From assembly GCA_024403735.1 (NCBI GenBank), contig JAKSRG010000025.1, positions 1 to 42,660 on the forward strand: 42,660 bases of DNA, written 5' to 3'. The first letter of the stretch is position 1. Every line of letters begins with the position of its first letter. Positions 34,325 through 41,096 of the stretch are shown here, piece by piece. The notes beneath the pieces are model-generated. The model was not told the DNA's origin and searched no databases. It worked only from the letters and a program-made list of their open reading frames with translations. The translations under genes and the position numbers were made by a program. The DNA comes from Clostridia bacterium. GTDB taxonomy: Bacteria > Bacillota > Clostridia > Saccharofermentanales > Saccharofermentanaceae.

Positions 34325-35385
34325 ACTTAGTGGTGATATTAGGAAGTGGTGCAGTCGGCAAGATGACTGTGGGACAGGAACTTCAGAAGATAACTGATTA
34401 TAGATTGTTCCATAATCACATGATGATTGAACCAGTATTAGAGATCTTTGGTGGCTTCCAAGGAGGTCTAGTAAATAAGCTTAGAGATGACATCATGGAT
34501 ACCTTTATAGAAACAGATTTTTCTGGTCTCATAGTGACTTATATGATGGCATTTGATTTCAAATCTGAGTGGGATTACATAAATAGTCTTAAAGAGAAAT
34601 TCGAAGCAACTGGTGGAGATGTTTACTTTGTGGAACTAGTAGCTGATCAGGAAGAAAGATTAAGACGAAATGCTACTGAGAATAGGCTAACAAATAAAGC
34701 TTCTAAACGAGATATTGTTGTGTCAAACGGTAGATTAATGCATGAAGATTCAAATTACAGATTAGTCAGTAATGAGGGTGAGTTCCCATACGAGAATTAC
34801 ATAAAGATTGATAATACGAACCTTGAACCAGATGTTGTAGCGAGAATGGTTAAGGACAGATTTAATCTTGAAGACTATTGCTACAGAGATATGCTAAATC
34901 AGTTTATGATTAGTCCTGTAAGAGAAGACGAGATTGAGTTATATGCCGAACTACAAAGACAGAGTTTTATGCCTCTTTATGAGAAGTATCATGATGATGA
35001 AACATCACCAGCTCTGGAGACAGTTGAACATATCAAAAGCAAGTATAATGATCCTGATAGAATATATCACTTTATACGTAAGAATGGTGCGATTGTAGGT
35101 GGTGTGAATATAGATTTGCGTCAATATGATGATGGTAAGGGATATGGAAGAGTAAGTCCTATTTTTATTCTTCCTGAGCATCAGAATAAAGGCAATGGCT
35201 ATATTGCAATGTTGAAGATATTGAATGAATATAATCACGTTAAATATTGGAGACTTGAAACAATTAAAGAGGAGCAAGGTAATTGTCGTCTTTATGAGAA
35301 ATTAGGTTTTAATCGAGTAGACGATGAGCTAGTGATTAATGAAAAATTGACACTAGTTTATTATGAACTACTCACTAAGATTTAA
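34321..35385 (+). CDS. P-loop kinase/AAA-type domain fused to GNAT acetyltransferase
   Basis: A 354-residue two-domain protein. Residues 1-185 form a P-loop NTPase of the small-molecule-kinase type found in Bacilli and Clostridia (VVILGSGAVGKMTVGQEL, Walker A GxxxxGKMT; LFHNHMMIEP; FVELVADQEERLRRNATENRL, the lid). Residues about 195-354 form a GNAT domain (ISPVREDEIELYAELQRQSF; VSPIFILPEHQNKGNGYIAML with the Q-N-K-G-N-G acetyl-CoA loop; CRLYEKLGFNRV). Both are usually separate proteins. Its start overlaps the previous GNAT gene by 4 nt. The pairing suggests two modifications (phosphate and acetyl) of related substrates, possibly antibiotics (inference). Confidence 0.85.
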   Translation: MNLVVILGSGAVGKMTVGQELQKITDYRLFHNHMMIEPVLEIFGGFQGGLVNKLRDDIMDTFIETDFSGLIVTYMMAFDFKSEWDYINSLKEKFEATGGDVYFVELVADQEERLRRNATENRLTNKASKRDIVVSNGRLMHEDSNYRLVSNEGEFPYENYIKIDNTNLEPDVVARMVKDRFNLEDYCYRDMLNQFMISPVREDEIELYAELQRQSFMPLYEKYHDDETSPALETVEHIKSKYNDPDRIYHFIRKNGAIVGGVNIDLRQYDDGKGYGRVSPIFILPEHQNKGNGYIAMLKILNEYNHVKYWRLETIKEEQGNCRLYEKLGFNRVDDELVINEKLTLVYYELLTKI

Positions 35386-35413
35386 GTATTTATATAAAAG
35401 GAGAGAGAAGTAT

Positions 35414-35815
35414 ATGTGCGATTTTTGTAAGATTATTAATAAGGAATTGAATGCCAATATTGTGTGTGAAACTAGTGAGTGTGTTGCATTCTTGGATTAT
35501 GCACCAATTAATAAAGGTCACGTGCTCATTTGCCCTAGAAAGCATGCTTCGTCTATTGTTGATATGACAGATGAAACATTGATGGACATTAATGCAATTG
35601 TGAGAAAACTTGTCAAAGTTTATGAGAAAGAATATGGTGCTAAAAGTTACACTATAATGCAAAATGGTGGTGAATGTTGTGACTATGGACACTTCCATTT
35701 TCATGTATTCCCACGATATGATGGAGATGGTTTTGGATATACACAAAGTGATGCTAAACATGAGTTTAGTAAAGAGGTTTCTGATTTCCTTGGTAAGAAG
35801 ATGTTGGAAGTCTGA
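35414..35815 (+). CDS. HIT-family nucleotide hydrolase/transferase
   Basis: A 133-residue histidine-triad protein. CDFCKIINKELNANIVCETSECVAFLDYAPINKGHVLICPRKH is the classic HIT N-terminus with the Cys pair of a zinc site, and HFHFHVFPRYDGD contains the catalytic H-x-H-x-H. HIT proteins hydrolyse AMP linked to lysine, ADP-ribose or dinucleotides. AAAGGAGAG 8-10 nt upstream of ATG 35414 rules out the longer in-frame start at 35363, which would overlap the kinase-GNAT gene. It stands 28 nt after that gene and 13 nt before the HAD gene, within the same transcription unit. Confidence 0.93.
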   Translation: MCDFCKIINKELNANIVCETSECVAFLDYAPINKGHVLICPRKHASSIVDMTDETLMDINAIVRKLVKVYEKEYGAKSYTIMQNGGECCDYGHFHFHVFPRYDGDGFGYTQSDAKHEFSKEVSDFLGKKMLEV

Positions 35816-35828
35816 TTGGAGTAAATAG

Positions 35829-36662
35829 ATGATTAAGTTAATTGCATCAGATCTTGATGGTACGGCTCTTAATAGTGGCAAGTTATCACTAGCAAATAAA
35901 GAAGCAATCAGTAAAGCAACGAAGCTAGGATATAGCTTTGTTGTATCAACAGGTAGAGCTTTGTATGCGGTGCCAAAAGACTTCTATGATATAGATGAGT
36001 TTGAATATGCTATCACTTGTAATGGCGCTTGTATTAGCAATGTCAGAACTGGCGAAGTATTAAGAAGATTTAACGTAGAAGTGGAAGATGTAAAAAAGCT
36101 TGTTGAGATTAGTAAAAAGTACGATGTTACATTTGAAGTATTCACACATGGTAGTAGAGGTCATATAGATAAAACATATCATGATGATCCAGTTAAGTAT
36201 GGAATGCTTCCAGGTCTTGTTGATTATATTCGTACATCAAGAGCTCCTGAAGATAACATCTACGATTACATAGAAAAGAATATAGATAGTGTTGATAATT
36301 TTGCTTTTGTAACTCCAACTAAAGAAATACATGACAGCATTGTTGAAGATGTAAAGAGATTATGCCCTAATACACTAATGGTAATATCTGAACCTCAGTG
36401 GGTAGAGGTAATGAATATTAATAGTGGTAAAGGTAAGGGAGTGAGATATCTAGCTGAGTATCTTGGAATTGATATGAGTGAAGTAGCTTGTATTGGTGAC
36501 GGAGATAACGATATTGAGATGCTTGAATTAGCAGGGACTTCAATCGCGATGGGTAATGCTAGTATAGGTTGCAAGGAGACTGCTGATTATGTGACACTAG
36601 ATGTTGATAATGATGGTGTTGCACATGCAATCGATAATATTATTAATGGAATATATTCATAG
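35829..36662 (+). CDS. HAD-superfamily Cof-type phosphatase
   Basis: A 277-residue hydrolase of the Cof (IIB) subfamily, acting on sugar phosphates, flavin or other small phosphates. Motif I IASDLDGTALNS (nucleophile Asp about 8), motif II VVSTGRALYAV, the Lys of motif III in NSGKGKGVRYLAEYLG and motif IV CIGDGDNDIEMLELAGTSIAMGNA are all present, with a C2-type cap between. GGAGTAAATAG precedes the ATG. Last gene of the acetyltransferase/HIT unit; terminator at 36694-36733. It is not a clear SerB; the Cof motif IV is distinct. Confidence 0.93.
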   Translation: MIKLIASDLDGTALNSGKLSLANKEAISKATKLGYSFVVSTGRALYAVPKDFYDIDEFEYAITCNGACISNVRTGEVLRRFNVEVEDVKKLVEISKKYDVTFEVFTHGSRGHIDKTYHDDPVKYGMLPGLVDYIRTSRAPEDNIYDYIEKNIDSVDNFAFVTPTKEIHDSIVEDVKRLCPNTLMVISEPQWVEVMNINSGKGKGVRYLAEYLGIDMSEVACIGDGDNDIEMLELAGTSIAMGNASIGCKETADYVTLDVDNDGVAHAIDNIINGIYS

Positions 36663-36693
36663 TGATAAATGTATTTTGAGCTTGAATGAATTG

Positions 36694-36733
36694 AAGACCG
36701 TTTTCCAGATGCTCTGGAAGATGGTCTTTTTAT
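36694..36733 (+). terminator. Intrinsic terminator
   Basis: AAGACCGTTTTCCAGA (36694-36709) pairs with TCTGGAAGATGGTCTT (36713-36728) with small internal mismatches, followed by TTTTTAT. Confidence 0.8.
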
Positions 36734-36786
36734 ATTGCGAAGTGCTATAATTTCACTATTAATACTGATTGTTATTCGAGGTTTAT

Positions 36787-37326
36787 ATGGAAGTAGTTAC
36801 AGGAAGAGAATTATACGAGAGCTTAAGTAAAGATGAATTGATTGATCTACTTATGGCTGATAGCAAGAATATTGTTGCTATGGATGGTGTATGGTTCCAA
36901 TCTGTTGAGAAAGATCATGGAATGGATGAAGCTATGCATCACGATGAAGAGGCATGGAAGAGATACACAGTAACGGAAGCTAGAAGAATTAAGAAGTTTC
37001 TAGGATTGTCAGAAAAGCCAGGATTAGAAGGATTAATGAAAGCACTTCCTCTTAGAGTTGTAGACCGAGCTAATGATACTACTGTTGAGATGATAGATGG
37101 TAAGGTTCTTTACAAAGTTGTAACTTGCAGAGTTCAGGAAGCAAGAACAAAAAAGAATATGCCACTTCATCCTTGTAAAAGTGCAGCTGTTTTTGAGTAT
37201 GGATACTTTGCTGCTACTATAGATGAAAGAATTAAATATAGATGCGTTAGTTGTTACCCTGATCTTTGCGATAGTTGCAAGGATTGTGCATGCTGCTGGG
37301 AGTTCTATATCGAAGATAATCAGTAA
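36787..37326 (+). CDS. DUF6125-like cytosolic protein with Cys-rich end
   Basis: A 179-residue soluble protein. The segment IVAMDGVWFQSVEKDHGMDEAMHHDEEAWKRYTVTEARRIKKFLGL is characteristic of a conserved clostridial family (DUF6125) of unknown function. The C-terminus carries many cysteines (MPLHPCKSA, then CVSCYPDLCDSCKDCACCWEF), suggesting metal binding. GAGG 5 nt before the ATG at 36787 supports this start over an in-frame TTG at 36769. Single-gene unit between a terminator and a 290-nt gap. Confidence 0.75.
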   Translation: MEVVTGRELYESLSKDELIDLLMADSKNIVAMDGVWFQSVEKDHGMDEAMHHDEEAWKRYTVTEARRIKKFLGLSEKPGLEGLMKALPLRVVDRANDTTVEMIDGKVLYKVVTCRVQEARTKKNMPLHPCKSAAVFEYGYFAATIDERIKYRCVSCYPDLCDSCKDCACCWEFYIEDNQ

Positions 37327-37397
37327 GATGTCTTTATTTTCTTTTGAATAAGTAGTGTTAATTTTGAATTGGATAGATATTTTTTTGAGATTATGTG

Positions 37398-37425
37398 TTG
37401 ACAATATGCAAAGTGTGCATATAAT
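37398..37425 (+). promoter_or_regulatory. Promoter with an inverted-repeat operator in its spacer
   Basis: TTGACA (37398-37403), 16 bp, TATAAT (37420-37425). The spacer and -10 contain ATATGCA (37404-37410) and TGCATAT (37416-37422), exact 7-bp arms around AAGTG. A repressor bound here would fill the promoter. The remaining 190 nt to the next gene show no clear open frame or RNA structure. Confidence 0.7.
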
Positions 37426-37614
37426 AATCTCTACCGCTAAAAACGGAAGGTAATTAATTGTTCAATTCAAGTAGAGCTACTTAGTTTATTTGCTAATGAG
37501 GTTAATGCAAAATAAGTAAGCTTCAATGTTGTTTTCAGGCACTTTTATTTGATTTCTAAATGGCATACAAGAGATAAGTATGTTCGTGAAATCTTTCTTT
37601 TAAGGAGAATTTAA

Positions 37615-37929
37615 ATGGTTAGTGTAGAAAAAAAGAAAGAAGCAGCTAGATGGCATAAGAAACTTTGGGAGTTGATGAAGAAGATTGACAAGGATACAGC
37701 TTGTTCCCCAAAGACCAAGAAAGCGATAGAGGATTTCTGTTGTAGCTTATCTTTAATTCTGATAGTAGTATCTGAATCAGATGAAAAGGGAGAAGAAGTT
37801 GAGGATAAGGATTTACAGGAATATATAGACGGTTGTAAATACTTCTGTGAAACACTTTTCCCAAGATTTGAACTTCTCAAAGCCGAGGATAAAATCCTTC
37901 AAGATTTGATTAAAGATTATCCTATTTGA
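37615..37929 (+). CDS. Small hypothetical protein
   Basis: A 104-residue, mainly helical, soluble protein without a recognised domain: a basic start (VSVEKKKEAARWHKKLWELMKKID), a middle with CCSLSLILIVVSESDEKGEEVEDKD, and CKYFCETLFPRFELL. AAGGAG 6 nt upstream of the ATG is good. It is transcribed from the strong, operator-containing promoter 190 nt upstream and precedes the two-component system by 72 nt. It may be part of that unit, but its role is unknown. Confidence 0.6.
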   Translation: MVSVEKKKEAARWHKKLWELMKKIDKDTACSPKTKKAIEDFCCSLSLILIVVSESDEKGEEVEDKDLQEYIDGCKYFCETLFPRFELLKAEDKILQDLIKDYPI

Positions 37930-38001
37930 TTAATGTTTCTTAAGTGTGTGATTTGGAGTATTATGTTATTCATAAATCACACATAGGATAGGGAACTATA
38001 T

Positions 38002-38688
38002 ATGGCAAGGATAATTCATATCGTAGATGATGACGAGAGCATGGCTGATATTATGTCTGATACTCTTATTGAGTACGGATATAAGACAGTCATTTCAAAT
38101 ACAATTGAAAATGCTGAAGAGGTATTATCAAAACAGCGTGTTGATCTGATTATTCTAGATATTAATCTTCCAGATGGAACTGGTTTTGAGTTCTGTAAAG
38201 GATTAAGAAAATTCTCAAACGTTCCAATTATTTTTGCTAGCGCTAGAACTGAGGTTGATGACAGAATTAGAAGCCTTGATATTGGTGGCGATGACTTCCT
38301 AAGCAAGCCATATTCACTTAAAGAGTTAGTTTCTCATGTTAATGCATTAATAAGACGAACATATGGATTTACAGAAGAGGAAAGCATCTTTAAGTTTTCT
38401 GATGTAGAAGTGAATTTAACTCTTAGAACAGTTACTCGTGCTGGTAATGTAGTTAACCTTGCACTCCGTGAATTTGATCTCCTTGCTTACCTAATTGAGC
38501 ACAAGAATTCTGCTTTGGATAAAGAGCGAATTCTTTCAGAGGTGTGGGGAGCATATAATGCCGTTGAACCATCTACATTAACAGTTCATATTAGATGGCT
38601 TAGAGAGAAGTTAGAAAAAGATCCTTCAAATCCACAATATTTCATAACAGTAAGAGGCGTTGGTTACGCTTTTAAGGTGGAGGATTAA
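38002..38688 (+). CDS. OmpR/PhoB-family response regulator
   Basis: A 228-residue regulator. The receiver shows HIVDDDESM (acidic pocket), the phospho-Asp in LIILDINLPDGTGFEF (about 52), a Ser in place of the usual Thr at PIIFASARTE, and the Lys in GDDFLSKPYSLKELV. The winged helix (VNLALREFDLLAYLIEHKNSALDKERILSEVWG...LTVHIRWLREKLEKDP...ITVRGVGYAFKV) is of the OmpR type. It is followed 3 nt later by its histidine kinase. The order regulator-kinase with no transporter suggests an envelope or phosphate-type signal, but the regulon is not visible. Confidence 0.94.
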   Translation: MARIIHIVDDDESMADIMSDTLIEYGYKTVISNTIENAEEVLSKQRVDLIILDINLPDGTGFEFCKGLRKFSNVPIIFASARTEVDDRIRSLDIGGDDFLSKPYSLKELVSHVNALIRRTYGFTEEESIFKFSDVEVNLTLRTVTRAGNVVNLALREFDLLAYLIEHKNSALDKERILSEVWGAYNAVEPSTLTVHIRWLREKLEKDPSNPQYFITVRGVGYAFKVED

Positions 38689-38691
38689 TCC

Positions 38692-39840
38692 ATGAATGTC
38701 AAGCGTAGAATTGCGGGAATTACTATACTCTTTCTAGTGTTGATAATTGTTTCTACTATTGTTGTCTGGATAGTTGATAGTGTATCTCGAAAGCAAGTAA
38801 ATGAAAGTGACATTGTTGTAGAGATAAATGCTATTGAACATCAGATTAGTAATGGAGAAACTGATGAAGCAATAGAGAATTTGGATAATCTTGCTAATAA
38901 TGTAGATGTTAATTCTAAGAGTATTCCAAAACTTTATTTGGTACCTTTAGGATTAGCTGTTATATATGTTCTTGTTATATTTACTTACATATATAAATCA
39001 ATTCTGAAACCTTTTGAGAAACTCCATGATTTTGCTGCGCAAGTAGCAGCTGGCGATCTAGATATTCCTCTTAAGCAAGAGCGCGGATTATACTTTGGTG
39101 AATTCACTTGGGCATTTGACAATATGAGGCGAGAGATAAAGAAAGCCCGAGATTCAGAAAAAGAAGCAATTGAGAATAACAAGACAGTTATTGCTACATT
39201 ATCTCATGATATAAAGACACCAATTTCTTCAATCAGATCTTATAGCGAAGCGCTCGAAGCTAACCTTGATAAAACTCCTGAAAAGAGAAGTAAGTATTTG
39301 AATACGATAATCAACAAGTGTGATGAAGTTGCTAAGCTTACTGATGATCTTTTCATTCATTCAGTTTCAGATATGGGTAAGATGAGTGTTAACTGCGTGA
39401 AGATTAATCTTAATCAGTTTATTAAGAGTATTCATGATAGTCTTAATACTTTTAACAACGTAAATGTGCATTTACCAGATGAGGATGTAAGTGTTAATGC
39501 TGACCCTGAACGTTTGATGCAGATTTGTGAGAATATAGTTGGTAATACTAATAAATATGCTCCTGGTAGAATAGATATAAGTATTACTTCAACCAATGGT
39601 AAGACAAACCTTGTCATAAGAGATTATGGTAGCGGTATACCAGAAGAAAACCTCCCATTCATAACTCAGAAATTCTATCGAGGAAATAACGTCGAAGGAA
39701 TACAAGGTTCTGGCCTTGGCTTATATATAGTTAGTTATCTATCTTCAAGAATGAATGCAGAATTAAGCATTGATAATGTTTATGAAGGCGATAAGTGTCA
39801 GGGTTTGAGTATCACTATTTCTTTCGACATCGTGGATTAA
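38692..39840 (+). CDS. Sensor histidine kinase
   Basis: A 382-residue membrane kinase. TM1 about 8-29, an extracellular loop of about 60 residues with many acidic residues, TM2 about 81-104, then a HAMP linker (PFEKLHDFAAQVAAGDLDIPL). The H-box is TLSHDIKTPISSIRSYSEAL (His about 172). The ATPase domain has CENIVGNTNKYAPG (N box), IRDYGSGIPEENL (G1) and GSGLGLYIVSYL (G2). Coupled to the response regulator 3 nt upstream. The small loop suggests sensing at the membrane or of a small ligand. Confidence 0.94.
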   Translation: MNVKRRIAGITILFLVLIIVSTIVVWIVDSVSRKQVNESDIVVEINAIEHQISNGETDEAIENLDNLANNVDVNSKSIPKLYLVPLGLAVIYVLVIFTYIYKSILKPFEKLHDFAAQVAAGDLDIPLKQERGLYFGEFTWAFDNMRREIKKARDSEKEAIENNKTVIATLSHDIKTPISSIRSYSEALEANLDKTPEKRSKYLNTIINKCDEVAKLTDDLFIHSVSDMGKMSVNCVKINLNQFIKSIHDSLNTFNNVNVHLPDEDVSVNADPERLMQICENIVGNTNKYAPGRIDISITSTNGKTNLVIRDYGSGIPEENLPFITQKFYRGNNVEGIQGSGLGLYIVSYLSSRMNAELSIDNVYEGDKCQGLSITISFDIVD

Positions 39841-39863
39841 TAATCACCCAAGAAAATTAAGTT

Positions 39864-39881
39864 CTGTAACATTAGTTACAG
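39864..39881. promoter_or_regulatory. Perfect inverted repeat upstream of cysE
   Basis: CTGTAAC (39864-39870) and GTTACAG (39875-39881) flank ATTA; no T-run follows, so it is not a terminator. It lies 59 nt before the cysE start and may be an operator. Its factor is unknown; it does not match the CymR box as I remember it. Confidence 0.5.
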
Positions 39882-39939
39882 GCTATGATTGGTGATATTA
39901 TATATTATCTTTACAATCAATATGAACGAGGATTTAATT

Positions 39940-40833
39940 ATGCGTAATCAGGATAATGAAATCGGCGAGGTAGTAGACTTAATCCTTGCAGATTACGATG
40001 ATAATAGAGCAATAAATAAGATAGATATCCATAATCAGCCAGATAAAGAGGCTATTATTGAAGTTGTTGAAAAACTCTTGAAAATTCTTTACCCAGGCTA
40101 CTATAGCGATAGAGTATATAAGATATACAGTCTTAAGAATAACATGGCTGCTACAATTGAAGATGTTATTTTCAATTTATCAAAGCAGATATCGATTGTT
40201 ATGAAATACACGAGTAAAGATAGCAATACTGAAGATCTAGTTGTTGATGAAAAGGCTAAATCATTAGCTTTGGATTTTATGAAGAGAATTCCTTCAATTC
40301 GTGCAGTTCTAGATACAGATATTGAAGCTGCATTTGAAGGTGACCCAGCTGCTAGTAACAGAGATGAAATCGTACTCTCATATCCAGGTTTGTTCGCAAT
40401 ATCTATTTACAGAATTGCTCATGAGCTTTGTCTCCTTGGTGTTCCAATGATGCCTCGAATTATGACTGAACATGCTCATAGTGTTACGGGCATTGATATT
40501 CATCCTGGTGCTACAATTGGAAAGTATTTCTTTATTGATCACGGAACAGGTATTGTAATCGGTGAGACAACAGTAATCGGTGAACATGTTAAGATTTATC
40601 AGGGTGTTACACTTGGTGGTCTCTCAACAAGAGGTGGTCAGACGCTTAAGGGTAAGAAACGTCATCCTACAATTGGTAATAATGTTACTATTTATTCCAA
40701 TGCATCAATCCTTGGTGGCGATACTATTATCGGTGATGATGTAGTTATCGGAGGTAATACTTTTATCACTAAATCGATTGATAAAGGTACGAAGGTAACT
40801 AATAAGGAACAGGAATTGCTCTATAAGAATTAA
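39940..40833 (+). CDS. cysE: Serine O-acetyltransferase
   Basis: First step of cysteine synthesis: acetylates L-serine with acetyl-CoA to O-acetylserine. The 297-residue protein has an alpha-helical N-terminal half and a C-terminal left-handed beta-helix of hexapeptide repeats (GATIGKYFFIDHGTGIVIGETTVIGEHVKIYQGVTLGG). YRIAHELCLLGVPMMPRIMTEHAHSVTGIDIHPGA carries the catalytic Asp/His pair region. The long N-terminus is the form seen in many Clostridia and Bacteroidetes. ATG 39940 is chosen because GAGGATTTAATT precedes it; the longer frame from 39889 has no ribosome site. It uses serine made by the serCA operon in the same window. Terminator at 40863. Confidence 0.93.
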   Translation: MRNQDNEIGEVVDLILADYDDNRAINKIDIHNQPDKEAIIEVVEKLLKILYPGYYSDRVYKIYSLKNNMAATIEDVIFNLSKQISIVMKYTSKDSNTEDLVVDEKAKSLALDFMKRIPSIRAVLDTDIEAAFEGDPAASNRDEIVLSYPGLFAISIYRIAHELCLLGVPMMPRIMTEHAHSVTGIDIHPGATIGKYFFIDHGTGIVIGETTVIGEHVKIYQGVTLGGLSTRGGQTLKGKKRHPTIGNNVTIYSNASILGGDTIIGDDVVIGGNTFITKSIDKGTKVTNKEQELLYKN

Positions 40834-40862
40834 TAGTAATCGCATATTTAGTTGAAATTTGG

Positions 40863-40896
40863 ACTGTCACAATCGCAAAATTGTGACAGTTTTTTG
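40863..40896 (+). terminator. Intrinsic terminator
   Basis: ACTGTCACAAT (40863-40873) pairs perfectly with ATTGTGACAGT (40880-40890), followed by seven T. The 200 nt after it, up to 41096, are very AT-rich and hold only the presumed promoter of the next gene. Confidence 0.9.
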
Positions 40897-41096
40897 TTGT
40901 GAAAATACAAACATTTTGTTTTTTTTACAATAAAAAACATAAATTAATATGACAGCTATATAACAATATATTAACAAATCAACCAATTTTGATATCGGTT
41001 TATTGAAATACTATATAAATACCTTTTATAATCTACTCAACTATACTTTAGAATAGGTAAATTAAATTTAGGGTATAAACGTTTAGGAGGGTTATA

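Noticed and set aside
35829..36662. Phosphoserine phosphatase (serB) completing serine synthesis
   Set aside because: Motifs are of the Cof/IIB type with a C2 cap and a GDGDNDIEML motif IV shared by many HADs; position in the acetyltransferase unit does not support SerB.
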